Positions 35,442 to 49,520 are shown, counted from the stretch's first letter. The stretch is 64,000 nt of DNA from Amyloporia xantha (GCA_036971615.1 JAYKKR010000010.1:248001-312000), one strand, 5' to 3'. Numbers and translations are program-made. The notes: generated by a model not told the origin, from the sequence alone.

Positions 35442-35957
35442 CTATCTCGCCTTGTCGACGTCCACAATGTACAGCCCATTCCTGACCCGCGAGGAATGAC
35501 TCAATAGCTTGCGCCCACTAGGGGTCTCGGTATCATCGGCAGATGTTATATTCTCTGTGAGCTCGATGCCCGATCCCTCAGCCCATATCCTTCCGTCCGG
35601 GACGTTGCCATCGCCCTCCCTGCGCACTTCGCTTGTGTCCACCAGCTTAACCGCTTCCACCAATCTCACCAGTCCCTCCATCTCACGAGTCAACGTGACG
35701 TGCTCGGGTGTTCCCTCTGCTGGCGGTATCAAAGCTGATAAGTCATGCAGCCGCTTCAAAGTCATCGGTGATATGTTCGGCTGAGGATATGATGAGAGAA
35801 GGTCGTTTACAGACCACGTAGGTTGAGTGGGGATACCGCAATCATCCGTATGTGGAATAGATGGTCTAGGTAGAGTTGATTTAGGCCTCATGAAGCATGG
35901 TTGCACATGTCGCCATCTGAAGAGCACAGAGCACTGTCTTGCAGAAGCGGTCTGCAT
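35442..35957 (-). CDS. GatC-like subunit of mitochondrial glutamyl-tRNA(Gln) amidotransferase
   Basis: Small subunit candidate of the GatCAB-type amidotransferase that makes Gln-tRNA(Gln) in mitochondria. Single exon, 171 aa from the first ATG (MQTASARQ). The N-terminus is Arg-rich without acids (RWRHVQPCFMRPK), as in mitochondrial presequences. The GatC fold region is ISPMTLKRLHDLSALIPP, then LTREMEGLVRLVEAVKLVD, which matches the paired helices of GatC. The last 50 residues are variable. Divergent from mS34 at 36178, another mitochondrial translation protein, with about 220 bp shared. GatC similarity is by pattern only. Confidence 0.72.
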   Translation of the reverse strand: MQTASARQCSVLFRWRHVQPCFMRPKSTLPRPSIPHTDDCGIPTQPTWSVNDLLSSYPQPNISPMTLKRLHDLSALIPPAEGTPEHVTLTREMEGLVRLVEAVKLVDTSEVRREGDGNVPDGRIWAEGSGIELTENITSADDTETPSGRKLLSHSSRVRNGLYIVDVDKAR

Positions 35958-36177
35958 TGGACAGAGAGAAGGAAGTAAGCGCTGGAGATGCGGCGTTTGA
36001 AAATATCCGGAAATGGTAAGTCCTAATACCACCACTATTCGCTAAGTGGGACTGCCCAACCTTGCAAAGGTCAAGCTTGTGCTGTCAACTCGCTCTCCGC
36101 TAGCTCTTCTTCATTGGCAAGCGTCTCGTAACAGTTCTTCGCAGCAGTAAATCCTAACGACTGGCGCGCCTGTCCAG

Positions 36178-36614
36178 ATGGCCTCATCCGCGGTGGCTGC
36201 CGCTCTCCAAAAGCTTCTACCAAAACAGCTTCCACCGTCACTCTCCTCACGGCCAGGAAACCTGTATGAAGTCTTGTCGCGCTACCCTCAGGATGGTATC
36301 GGACAGAAAATTTACCAGACCCGGTGGTCGGTGAAGGGGTTCCCGGATTGCTACTGGTATGTTACGAGGTCGAAGCTGAAATTGGGGGGCACACATGGAA
36401 AGGCGTGGGGCATTTTGACATGGCGAGGTATGTTCGTCGCACCTCATCTGACGAATGCTCCTATTCGGCTGGTACCCTTCTGATATCGACACTTACCCCG
36501 ATTTCAGGTAAACAGGTCAGCGGACGTGAAGAGAAGATCACAGGAGGGTTGAAGTATAGATGGGCGGAGGGCGCGTCCCGCATCCCACCAGGTCGTACAG
36601 GGTTGTCATCATAG
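36178..36614 (+). CDS. Mitochondrial small ribosomal subunit protein mS34-like
   Basis: Two exons, 36178-36427 and 36508-36614; 118 aa. The pattern LYEVLSRYPQDGIGQKIYQTRW, then DCYWYVTRSKLKLGGTHGKAWGILTWRGK, matches the MRP-S34 family of the mitochondrial small subunit. Small and basic, as expected. The stop follows GRTGLSS. It shares a divergent promoter with the GatC-like gene, so two mitochondrial translation factors sit head to head. Confidence 0.75.
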
Positions 36615-37075
36615 TGGCAACTACAGCGATTCCCTTCATCTTTGCATCACTGTCGAGCTCTTTTGTACTGCATGAATGATTGTTGACGGCAAACTGACAG
36701 TGGCACCGTTGTTTGTGGCACAAGAGAGGATGCGTATACTTCATGCGGCCAGCTTTTGATGTCCTGTGAAACGTATCTGAGAACACCGTCTGGCCATCGG
36801 CACTAAGTACCACTCGTTCTCATGCGGCGGCGCGGTAATGTAGACCAGTGTAGATTATGTACATCTGGCTGAAATCGAGCTTCCCTATACGTGGGAATCT
36901 GCACATATGAGGTCTAAACATATAAGGCCGTGCTTGCGGACCACAGCCGCCGCTACACTACGTCGCTGTGGGTTTCGAGGTCGTGCGCCTGCCTTCATCC
37001 GTGGACTCATCGTCGCGTAGCTTTCTTCACATCTCGTCTTCTCTTGCCCGCTTCCATAGCGTGTCTTGTGCAAGA
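36615..37075. other. Intergenic region
   Basis: About 460 bp with the mS34 3' UTR and the promoter of the acyl-CoA-binding gene. Nothing else recognised. Confidence 0.4.
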
Positions 37076-38755
37076 ATGGACTCTAGAGCGCTGATAGATG
37101 CGCAATTCGACCGTGCGGTCGAGATCGTGCAGTCCCTACCCAAGACTGGGCCAATACAGACAGGCTACGAGGAGAAATTAACAATGTACAGGTGCGTCGT
37201 TATCTCCGTACTCACGACGCAGTCGCAGTGGATTCATCACGCAATGTAGTCTCTATAAACAAGGTGCCTAAACATGCGCCTTCGGTCTGTTACACTCCTA
37301 CTTAACATGACACTGGATGGATTGCAGCCACTGTGGGGAATGTCCAGTCGCCACGACCGAGTGTGTGGGATATGTTGGGCAGGGCTAAGTGGTGTGTCTT
37401 TCAACAACAATGAGCTAGACGAGATCTGACGTAGAAGGCCAGGGACGCATGGGCTAAACACAAGGATCTCGACTCGTACGAGGCCAAGTGGCTATATGTG
37501 GATGCCCTGCTTAAGGTGAGTACAAGCTTTACGCATATCAAAGTAGATTATTTATGAGTATCCATGCAGGTGTTACGGAGATATTCTGACAAGACAGTCG
37601 CGATGGACTTAGTGCGGGAATTAGAGTCTTATACAGGAGACCCATCCAACATGGTCATGAGTGGTGCGCATATTTCACCCACTCCTTGTGAACCTATAAT
37701 ACTTACTCCTGGTAGGCTCTCTATCCCGATCTGCAGGATCGAGCTCTTCCGGATCCACCACGTCTGACGACGATCACCCATCTTCGCATCATCTGGCAGG
37801 ATCACTGCCTGCACACCTCAGGAACAATCGGAACACACCGCAGATCCCAGGCCATATGCCTGATCCGCGTATGGACATAAGCAGCAGCGAGGACGAGGAG
37901 GACGAACGTGACGAAGTACCGCCAGTGCCCTCCGTATATGCCATGAGCCAGATGAACCGTCCACAGTCGTCCATGTCTTCCCGTCGATATCGCACGCCTA
38001 CTACAGGTTCCCTCATGCTCTCCCCTCAACCCGCGGGCACGAACGTTCCTCCGACACAACCCCTCCCTGAGTACCACACCCAATCGGCGTTCGCAGAGCC
38101 ACCTCCCGCGCATTCATCATCAGGATACCCAGGGAGCAGTGCATCATATGCAGACCGCTTGTCCCATTCCTCCGCCACCGATCTTCCATCAACGATGACG
38201 CCGTACTCGGCGTACAGAGCCCCCAGCCAGCAGCAGCAACGCCGACCCTACGCGGCTTATTCGGCCCCTCCGGCGCGCCCAGCATCTCGTCCTACTATCG
38301 AACGCGCAGTTGAGAACATGCAGGCTACGCTCGCTGCGTTGACTGAACGAATTGAGACCCTGGAAGAGCTCGCCCATCGCTCGTCCGCTTCTTTCTCTCT
38401 TCCAGGGCGCATATCGCCTCGCTGGCCAGTCTTAGCGCAAGACGAGCGTTCTGGCTGGGACCTCGACGATATGGGGATGTGGGCCATTGTCCTGCAGCCT
38501 GCCGCCCGCATGTTCACTCTTATGCGGTACCTCACAACTTTCATAGCACATGGCCAGGGTCGGTCACCAACCCTCGTCATCATCCGCCGTCTATTCTTGG
38601 ATATCTCTTTTCTGCTTTGTTTTCTCGCTGTGACGAAGGCGGTTTGGAAACGGAGTGGCATTCGGCGAAGAGAGGTAGTCGCTGCACTCGGTGGACTCTG
38701 GCGAGCAGTGGTGGGACATAAGCAGCCAAGGGTGTTAATAGACCGAGCTGTATAA
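37076..38755 (+). CDS. Acyl-CoA-binding domain protein with C-terminal membrane anchor (ACBD5/Atg37-like)
   Basis: Exons 37076-37191, 37250-37263, 37328-37391, 37443-37515, 37570-37663, 37716-38755; 466 aa. The ACBP fold occupies residues 1-100: FDRAVEIVQSLPK, LYKQATVGNVQ, then KWDAWAKHKDLDSYEAK, which carry the conserved Tyr/Lys acyl-CoA contacts. The middle is disordered and Ser/Pro-rich. A predicted coiled coil (VENMQATLAALTERIETLEELA) precedes a single hydrophobic helix near the C-terminus (LFLDISFLLCFLAVTKAVW). This order (ACBP, coiled coil, tail anchor) matches Atg37/ACBD5, peroxisomal membrane proteins in pexophagy and very-long-chain acyl-CoA handling. Exon 2 is only 14 nt. Confidence 0.87.
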
Positions 38756-38962
38756 TCCATTGTGTATGTGATAATTGTGCTCAGCTATGCTATGATAATC
38801 CTTCCTTTCAAGTACACATTGCACACATTGCGGTCTGCAAAATACGTCATATCCGACGATACAATATTACAGCTGCTCCGATTTTCATACACGCTTCTCG
38901 ACCTTCACTCGATACACCTCGAACTGCTGCGAAAAACACGGAGCGACGATCTACGTCAGGCC

Positions 38963-40902
<1,940 letters not shown>

Positions 40903-40951
40903 TCAGCAGCTGGCGATCTCCAATTACCCGCACTCGTCGAGCAGCAGCGTC

Positions 40952-41558
40952 ATGTCCTTCACCAATCTCTACTACAAGCGGGTGAGTCCGCTTCCTCTCG
41001 CATCCGATCTCAGCTCGATCTCCCTCTCAGGCCGTCGCTACCGCTCGCCCTTGCTATGTCTGCCACAAGCCGACCACCACCGTCCTGGCCACCATCCAAA
41101 CCGTAGACTTCCTCTATGTGTGCGACACCCATCTCTCGGATCCCGGCTTCGCAAGTCAGGTGGGCGAGGCCAAGGACGGCATGGGGGCAAGCGGTGCGAA
41201 ACTGGGTCTCACCCCGGAGGAGATAGCCAAGGTGAAGCAAGAGTGGGAGGAGCGTCAGAAAAAGAAGCAGGAGAAGAAGGAAAAAGATAAGGATAAGGCA
41301 ACTACAGACGAGGGCAACAAGGACAAGAAGGAGGACGATGATGCGAAGCCCAGCCCGAAAATCACTGGTGCGCTATCCTCGACCACACAGACTTCCACTC
41401 CTGCTACTAAGCCATCTCACGAGCGGTATACGCTGCATCGAGATATCTTCGCTCTGCGTCTCGCCGAGCACCGCAAACGCAGACAAGTCGCTCAAGCGAA
41501 GGAACTTGCTCCCCGCCTGCCTGGAGCACCCAGAGCCACTCTTCCGCCTCCTAATTGA
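40952..41558 (+). CDS. VFA1: VPS4-associated protein 1 (VFA1)
   Basis: Endosomal protein that binds and stimulates the AAA ATPase Vps4 in ESCRT-III recycling (yeast data). Exons 40952-40981 and 41031-41558; 185 aa. The N-terminal zinc-binding-like domain reads CYVCHKPTTTVLATI and VDFLYVCDTHL (CxxC...CxxH), followed by LSDPGFA. A long Lys/Glu-rich helix (EIAKVKQEWEERQKKKQEKK) follows, and the C-terminus carries LHRDIFALRLAEHRKRRQ. Exon 1 encodes only ten residues. Divergent from SFA1 with 187 bp between starts. Confidence 0.9.
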
Positions 41559-42242
41559 CTTCGATAATGCTGCTATCGTGCTGTGCTCAGTAGGTCTCCT
41601 AATCTAAGGTGACTCGAAGTACAATGACTTACCATGTCCTCACGTTGGACTGCAAAGAACAACCCAATCGCTCTCTCGCCACGCATACCTTGTCGTATTG
41701 AACACCCGACCGACCCTATTGACTTACTCCATTCCACTCGCTCGTACAAGTTAGATGATATCGGAACAAAATTATCTTGTCCATGCTGGGAACCACCGGA
41801 ACCATCTTCTAGTCGCCTTGTATACTGCGATCAATATATTAGTATGTTCTGAGGGTCATGTTCGTCCCCTCATGCAATATCATAGGACCTGCAAAGTGTG
41901 CCGGCTCGTGAAGGAGTGGGGCATTTGCACCATCACATGAGAATCAGGTGAGCGCGTCGCCAGTCCGCCCTTCCGGCGCTCCACGCAGGTGCACGCACCC
42001 TTATTCGGAGGACCCGCTTCAAGCCTCCTGCTTCTTCCGTGCGGCGGCACCGTCGCGCTCAGAAGGTCCTCAGCATGTGTCAGACGTTCACTACCACTGC
42101 CGTATACACCCGACGCACCAGTGGCACAGCGCACTCATGACATTCCGGTACTCTACAGCATGATCACATGGTATAAAGGAATTAGTATGGTCTCAGTGGA
42201 TCTAGCTCTTATACCCAGACAACATACAATATAAGTTATGTA
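41559..42242. other. Intergenic region between convergent VFA1 and ENT genes
   Basis: About 680 bp. Short ORFs only, no conserved motif; the two genes converge here. Confidence 0.4.
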
Positions 42243-43889
42243 TCACTCTTTGAACGGGTTACAATCACAGACCGCGGCCCTGACCGCGAAGCTGGCCACG
42301 CTCCCTAGCGTCAACCCGCCTACCAAGCAGAAACTCGCCACCGTCGCTGCGATGTCCACGTCCTCCGTGCGGCCCTTGAGCCGAGGGTTGTGCGCGACCG
42401 ACGGAGCGGCCATCATGCACATGCTCGACACGTAGCCGTTCGACGCCCCAAATAGCAACAGGATGAGCATGAAGAGGAAGTCGGAGGTGATGATGGGGCC
42501 CATCGCCGCAGGGGTCGACCACTGCACGTTGCACATCAGGAACAGCGGAATAAACAGGGTGCGCGCGAGGGCCAATGAGAGAAGCCGTTTCGATGACCAC
42601 ACTAGAAGGCGTGGAACCGAACAAAGGAAGCGACCAAGGAAATCGCCAATGTTGTAAACCAGGAAATGTATGGCGCTGAACAGGAGCGGGTGCGTAGCTG
42701 GATTTGTCGACTGGATCGAGACGGTGATCGGGGGGAACACAGACTATGGGTGCCGTTAATATATCGCAGGGAAGAAAACTTCGAGAAGCGGTGCATACCA
42801 GAGTAATAGCAAATACATAAGCCACAGCGAAATTATAAGGAAGATTAAGCTTTGCCAGACGTAGAATCTGATCCTTTCCACTCTGCGTTTTGCTCAAAGA
42901 CATGCCAGAGGCTAGACCTCGTGTTTCATCTCTGCCGAGGGATGCTGAGGCTCTCCTCGGTGTATGTCGTGCGATCAAGCTCTTGTATGCGGGTAAGGTC
43001 ATCATCCATGCATGCACGCCCTGGGTGGCGAATAGGAATACCGTTGACAGCGCAAAGAATAGAGAGGCAGAAATCTCCTCTGGCGTCCTCGACGCTGCCG
43101 CTCGCACAGGGATTTCAGTAGTGACTGCAGCACTACGCATAGATGCTGCGGCACTGAGCACCTGTACCCCACTTACGACGACTCCTACCGCCGCCTGGCC
43201 AGACATAACAGCCTGCATTGCTGTATGCCCAAATAATGATGCAACGGCAACGACGGCGGTCTGCAGGTAGGATCCGGCTGCAGCTTGCAATATCCCATTG
43301 ATGAGTACGAATGCGAAGAAGAGCCCCGGACCCGGATGTATCCATGTGCTGATAGTGAGAGTGGCTGTCAGAAAGGCGAGGCACAAAAGGGATACGAGCA
43401 CGCGTCTAGAGTTTGATGACTGTTGCGCATACTTAGGAGGGTTTAGGAAGTGTATAATGGAGACCAACCTGCTTGGCTGTAGCGGTCGCGTGCGCCAGGA
43501 AGCCGAAATTCGACACCATGAAAGTCGTCGACAGATAAGAGCTAAATGAGCTCTTCAGAGAAGAACCATCCATACGTGACAGGAAGTACGGAGTCGCAGT
43601 AATCATCACTGTATGAAGTGTTATAGTGGTCAAGAGCACAGGCTAGACATTTGCAGTACTCACCATTCCATGGCAATAGCACAGCACAACCAAGGACAAA
43701 GTGGATCCAACGTATCCGCCCATTGAGCTCGGCAGATGGTGGGACGTTGTCGAGGTCGTCCAAAACGCCTGCATCCTCTTCATCAGAACTGACCTCGAGA
43801 GACGGTCGCGCAGGGACGGCTGCGACTGGAGCCTGCGGAATCGGATGATAAACCGCCTCGAAGGGCTGATCTGCTGAGTCCCTGGGCAT
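42243..43889 (-). CDS. Equilibrative nucleoside transporter (SLC29/ENT family)
   Basis: Multi-pass membrane protein that moves nucleosides or nucleobases; the yeast relative Fun26 is vacuolar. Exons 43889-43664, 43608-43469, 43431-42799, 42743-42243; 499 aa. A hydrophilic, acidic N-terminus is followed by the ENT signature at TM1 (FVLGCAVLLPWNVMITATPYF). Other ENT features are GILQAAAGSYLQTAVVAVASLFG, AVMSGQAAVGVVVS, a large cytoplasmic loop in the middle, VYNIGDFLGR and the final FGASNGYVSSMCM. The intron at 43468-43432 is only 37 bp. The start MPRDSADQ is the first ATG of the open frame. Confidence 0.9.
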
Positions 43890-44502
43890 GGAGGAGAAAC
43901 GCGACCGCGCTGAGGCAGGTTCAGGGTATGATAATGAGCAGTAAAATGCCGCTGGCCCGGGTTTCAGGAGGCATGGCCGCCGCAATCTAATGTCCCAGGT
44001 TTACACACCTCGGCTCAGTCAGCGTCTGCTGCACTCGGAAAAGGACCTAATATGGCATCCGTAGTAATCGCGATGCCATGCTTTTATCCTAAGTGACAGC
44101 ATCACAAACTGTCAATGCCTCGAGAAATTATCAATGTTCACTTGAACATTAACGTAGACGTAGGATAATATACAACATTCTACGATAAATATAGTAGTAC
44201 GTCTGAGAAGTGAGCCGCGGTGACATATAACAACCTTTACGCCGATGCATATGTAGGTGCGGCACAAAACTTAGCAGATCTGAATTCATGCAATTGCATC
44301 GGAAAGAGTCCCCTCCCCCCAATGGTCTGCATTTCACATAGCACACCATAACGGATGGGTATTGACATTGTCATATAACATTGTGCATTCAAATCCAAAC
44401 GCAAGCGGGTACGAATCTTTTTCAAATATACAACAATGCAGAATATACATGTGGAGAACTCCTGTGGTCCAGCAGCTACTGGTGTAATCCAGTAAATCAA
44501 TT
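43890..44502. other. Intergenic region, ENT promoter / HBS1 3' end
   Basis: About 610 bp, AT-rich in its second half, with no recognisable gene. Confidence 0.4.
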
Positions 44503-47500
44503 TCATTCAATGATCTCCAGTACGATTCCTAAGGCAGAGTCAGAGTTGAAGCGGTATGTGAGGGCTGGATAACCTACCAGCACCAATGGTTTCACCTCCT
44601 CGCCGAATAAGGATTCTACCCATATCCTTGTTCACGGAGAAAGGCTCCAAAGGGATCGGCTGGGCTTTAGCCGACGGGCCCGACATTCTATTACTTTGAA
44701 GGCTGATTTGTATCTCTGCAGACACGCCCTTGGTTAATACACTGGGTGATTTCGTGAGAAAATGTGAGATAATATTGTACGGGTGAATAGCACAAGGACT
44801 GACCGAGGATTCTTCCTGATGACTGATCCAGAAGCTCGGTCCAGGGTAGACATCAGCTTGGAAATCGAGGCAGGTACATCACGAGAATGGTGGTAGAGCT
44901 CAACCTAAGTTTTTAGTCAGGGAACATCCCGGCCAAGTAAATTTCATATTGTAACGCACCGCTGCTCCCACCGTCACAGGAATGTCGATGTCGAAGATGA
45001 TGACCCTCGCCGTAAAGACACTGGCCAAAGGTATGAGGTCTGGAGGCCGGCATAATACACTGCCAATGTTGAGATGAACCGGATCGACAGAAGACAAGTA
45101 CAAGATAACATTGGATCCATCTGCTGTCCATGTTAAACTTGTATCGTCGCTCTCAATAGCTTAATTAAGGGCAGCGTCAACACAGGATGAGATGACGAAT
45201 AGAGTTGGATTCTTACATCTCACGACAGCAGTGCCATCTCCGGGTAGGATTCGCAAGCGTTCACCGACTTGCACAACACCACCGCACACGCGACCGGCGA
45301 TGCCAACACCTGAACCCTGCCCTCGGAATACATTGGAGATCGGAAATCGCAGCGGAGAAGTAATGTTGCGCGAAGGCGGATCCAGAGCGTCTTCGAACAG
45401 TCATTTAGAGAGTCACCGTTACAGAAGAAAAATCTACACTCACCTAACAAATCAACCAAAGTAGGACCTTTATACCACTGCCCGAGTGGCTGAGCGTCTG
45501 GACCATTCCGAGCGGTAAGGTTTACGCCAGCCATCGCACCTACGGGGACGAATTTGGTCTTCGAGGGATGGAATCCAGATTGCACCAGGAAAGGTTTGAG
45601 GATGTCGCAGATCTCCTCGTAACGGGATTTTTGCCATTCAACCTACAGGTCACATCAGTGCAGGGTCGATGAATGAAACGAAATGCAAGCTACTTGGTCG
45701 AGTTTATTGATCGCAACAATGACTTGGCTCACGCCCAGGCTTCTGACCAGGAGCAAGTGCTCTCTAGTCTGGCCGCCCCTTTCAAACCCAGCCTCAAATT
45801 CACCAGTAGAGGCGTCCACCACAAGAAGGGCACAATCGGCTTGAGAAGCTCCTGAAATCATGTTTGGAATAAAATCCCTGTGCCCTGGTGCATCCAGTAT
45901 GGTAATTTGCCGATGAGGAGTAGATAGAGTTTGCAGCGCGATATCCATGGTGATACCTCTAAATTAGTCGAGCTCTTTAGACGCGACTCAACATGACAGT
46001 GACAAAGCTCTTACCTTTCCCGCTCTTCCGTTGTCCCATCCATCTCCCAAGCCCAACTGAAGCTACTCTTGCCCACCTTGCTACTACCACGTTCGTTGGC
46101 GACACGCTTCTTCTCATCCATTCGTCCTAGCTCATACAGCAGCCTACCCATGAGCGTAGACTTCCCAGCATCGACATGGCCTAGCAAAGATCAATCACTC
46201 TCCTGTCTCCTGATATCGTGCTATAGGGTCTTACCGACGACGACGAGGCTCAGGGCGCGTTTCTCATCGCTTCCTTGAGCTTGGTATTCCTTGCGGATTT
46301 CCTCCAACAGCTTCTCAAGAGCAATGGTGGTCTTAGGAGGTTCCTCCTCTGCAGGAGACTGCGACCGTGAGACTAGATTCAAAGCTGACATATCCAGCTG
46401 GCTTTGATCCGCAGCTCGTACAACTGTAGCCTTTCTTGTCTGAGCACCCGTACTAGTCGTGCGTTTAGGAACAGATGGTGCGCTTTTCGCCTGAGCATCA
46501 TTTTTAGTTTGCGCCAACTTGGCAGCCTTTTCGCGTTCTTTCGTCGCTATAATACATTCGCATATATAAGAATAGTTAGCACATCGTCAGTACATGCAAA
46601 TCAACGAGCAACAACATCAACAGGTGGACGATTGAGAGAAGAAGTAACAGAAGCCCCGGAACGTGGTAGACGCGAGGAAGTGTTAGCGGAACGCGGTGCC
46701 AAGGAGGTTCCTTGCCGAGCATTGAAGACAACATCATCTGGACTGGGGACATCGAATGTGAAACCGCTCAATGGCGACAGCTCCGGAGCGGAAGGGAGCA
46801 TCGGATCTCGTTTCTTCGAGGACTTGCGATTAGCCTTTTCCCTGCCATCTACACCAGCTTCTCCCAGCATCTGACTTTCATCGGAGCGAATACCCTTCCT
46901 CCTGTCTTCTCTTGATTTCGACACACGAGGCTTGTCTTCGGCATTTGTCAGATACGCATCATCGATGAGAAGTGAAGCGAAGGCCGATGGCGACGCACGG
47001 GTGGGAGTGGACTTGGGCACGAATAATGGATGCTCTTCGACTGGTTGAGGTTCATCGGGCACATCAGGCTTCTTCTGGGCGTTCTTACTCTTCATTGCCA
47101 ACTTCGATTGTCGAGGTTCAGCGGAGTGACGACTTGACTTAGATGACGATACATCCGCACTGCGAGAGGGAAGGGCCGATTGCGCAGGTGTAAGAAGACT
47201 ATTCAGACTCTGGTATGTAGTCGTGATAGCTGTCGTCGCAGTTGCGCCATTGGCAATAGGGTCGAGATACTGAGTACGTGTTCTGTGCAGGATCACGGCC
47301 GGTTCTGACGGTGTGGCAGAAGTCTTTTTGGGCTTAGGCATCCAATGACCCTGTTGCGCTTTGGCCTGAGCCAGCATCGCAAGTTTCGACGGCTGGCGAC
47401 CCTGCGTCCCAGGTGAGGAAGGAATTCGCATTACGTCCGGCACGGGATGACGTTCGGCAACAAGTGCCTGAGGTGATGTAGTAGCTGATCTTGGAGGAGA

Positions 47501-49316
47501 CGAAGGAGTCTGAGTAGGCGTAGAGCCGCGAGGAGGTGACTGTACAGATGAAGGCGACTTGGGTGGCAATGACATTTGAGAAATGGGTGATTGCGAAGTT
47601 GCTCGCAGAGCAGGCGGAGAGAGCGATCGAGTAGGAAACTCTTCATATTGAATTGATCGCGGTGAGGATGGAGGAAGTGATTGAATCTGTGGGTCCTCAA
47701 TGGGGTCCGTCGATCGCACAGAAGGTGAGTTGACAAACTGTGCTTGGGGCTCTTCAACAGCCGCCGCGCGATCGACGGCCTCTAATTGCAAAGCTGTCTG
47801 TATAGCACGACGAACATGGGATGACATCGATGAAGCTCTGGTCGTAGTTGACCTGTCGTCTTCGTGAGCTTCATACGAGTCTTCATGATGTTCTTCATGC
47901 AAAGACATGACGGACGCCGAGGTAGGTCTGAGAGCAGGATAGGTGACCACCGACTCCCCATCTGATATAAACGACCCCGAGCTTAGACTACTGACGCTTG
48001 ATCGGCTGCTGAGAGCTGATCTAGCACTGGACCTCGAGCTCGCTAAAGAAGACAATTTCGATCTCTTCTCGCTTGCAGGATGCAAAGTCGACTTCTTTGT
48101 CAATAATGAAGGGATATCAGGGATGGAGTCCAGTGGCGGTATCGGTGCACCTGGGGAACGTGCAGGGGACACAGTAGATGGCGTACGAGATCCAGTCGGC
48201 GTCGCAGAGGGAGCGGATTCGTGGTAGGACAGGTGCCGGAGAGCTGATGGTGACGGAGACGGAAGGAAGTCATTAGGATGTGGTTCCACACGTTCTGCAA
48301 GAGAGCTGAGCTAAGAATTATGTCCAATATACCTGGCCGAAAAGGATGGCATACCGATGACCTGTCCATAATCTACGGTGCTCGCGAATGACGTTGCGTA
48401 CGAAAAACGCGGGAGACTCGGAGGCTCTTGTGCCCTGGGAGTCATACTTCCACCCTCAGTCCGCTCTGTCCTCTCAGTGATGGTACTCAGACGTCGGGGA
48501 AGAGGTTCAGAGGAGCTATATTCCGAATATTCGTAGGCTTCATCGGGTTGATTCTGAGCTAGTCTGATTAAAGGGATGTTGGATCTTCCCGAGTTGTCTG
48601 GTGGAGACTGGCTGAGACCAGGTCCTGGATATACAGGCTGATATCCGCTATTCAAATCTTCATAATCCTCCGGAGGTGGTGGTAACGGTTTGTCTACTGG
48701 CTCTGGGGAAGATGAAGGCAATAAACGTCGGCGCCTTCACGATCTCTCGGGGACAGAACATTTTGACACCTTCTCGCTTCCATGCCAATATTGCAAGCGA
48801 CCGCGTGAAAGCACAGAATATCGTGACATAGAAGATGGAAAATGCAAAACGGAACAAAGCAAACAAAAATGGAAATTATGACCCACCTTTGCGTTCCATT
48901 GCTGCGTTCTTGCGACCCTGCTCCTCTGCGGCGTGCTTGAGTATCAGTCTTGTAACGCATGAGTAGACCTACCTAATTGCCAGTTTATACTTTGTTGTAC
49001 GTCGAATTCGTAATAGTACAGGGTATCTTGGATGTCCTGGTCGGATATTCCTGACTCTTCTTCCGAGCCGATCGTCCCCCTGACCTGTTCGAGACATTCC
49101 ATCATCCGCTCTACAGAGCAACATAAGTCCTTAGAGTACATTAATGAAATATAATCGTACCATATTCGGCAGGAGAAAGCTGGTCCTCCCCCCCATCTGA
49201 TAGGATTTCATCCTCGAGCTCCTCTGCAAAACAGGTGTTATTTCGACCAATACAGAGTGAAGCAGCTTGAAATCACCGTTTATATCAATATTGCGTACAA
49301 ATCTGTGTCGAGACAT
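44503..49316 (-). CDS. HBS1: HBS1/SKI7 translational GTPase gene (ribosome rescue and exosome adaptor)
   Basis: eRF3-like GTPase that works with Dom34/Pelota to rescue stalled ribosomes. Fifteen exons: 49316-49277, 49223-49161, 49110-48973, 48925-48887, 48702-48355, 48294-46606, 46546-46235, 46180-46015, 45958-45694, 45642-45444, 45390-45217, 45159-44960, 44904-44804, 44741-44578, 44528-44503. The full join is 1307 aa. It starts [10 protein letters not shown], typical of HBS1, with a UBA-like helical segment ([19 protein letters not shown]). G motifs: GHVDAGKST (877-885), DAPGH, NKLD. The end is [13 protein letters not shown]. Exons 5-6 (about 680 residues) are disordered, with FASLLIDD and [14 protein letters not shown], which resemble Ski7-specific blocks. 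All introns bounding exons 2-7 are phase 1, so exons 5-6 can be skipped in frame. Confidence 0.93.
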
Positions 49317-49520
49317 TGGTGGTGAAGTTACAGCGTACAGCAGATGTGAGAGTAGAAGATAAATAGGTCAAGGTTCATTTCTAGACCGCCGTGGATTCTA
49401 AACGGGGTTTCGCGCGTCACCACACGTGACTACGCGTTTTGTGCTACGCGAGACCGACAGCTGAGCGCTGAGCGACAGGGAATCGTGGTACTACTCACCC
49501 TCTCACTGGTCGTTTCGCAA
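49317..49520. promoter_or_regulatory. Divergent promoter HBS1 / mitochondrial SSB
   Basis: 204 bp between two start codons. It contains ACGCGT at 49432-49437 and CACGTG at about 49423. The ACGCGT may tie the mitochondrial SSB gene to DNA-replication timing, but a single site could be chance. Confidence 0.35.
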
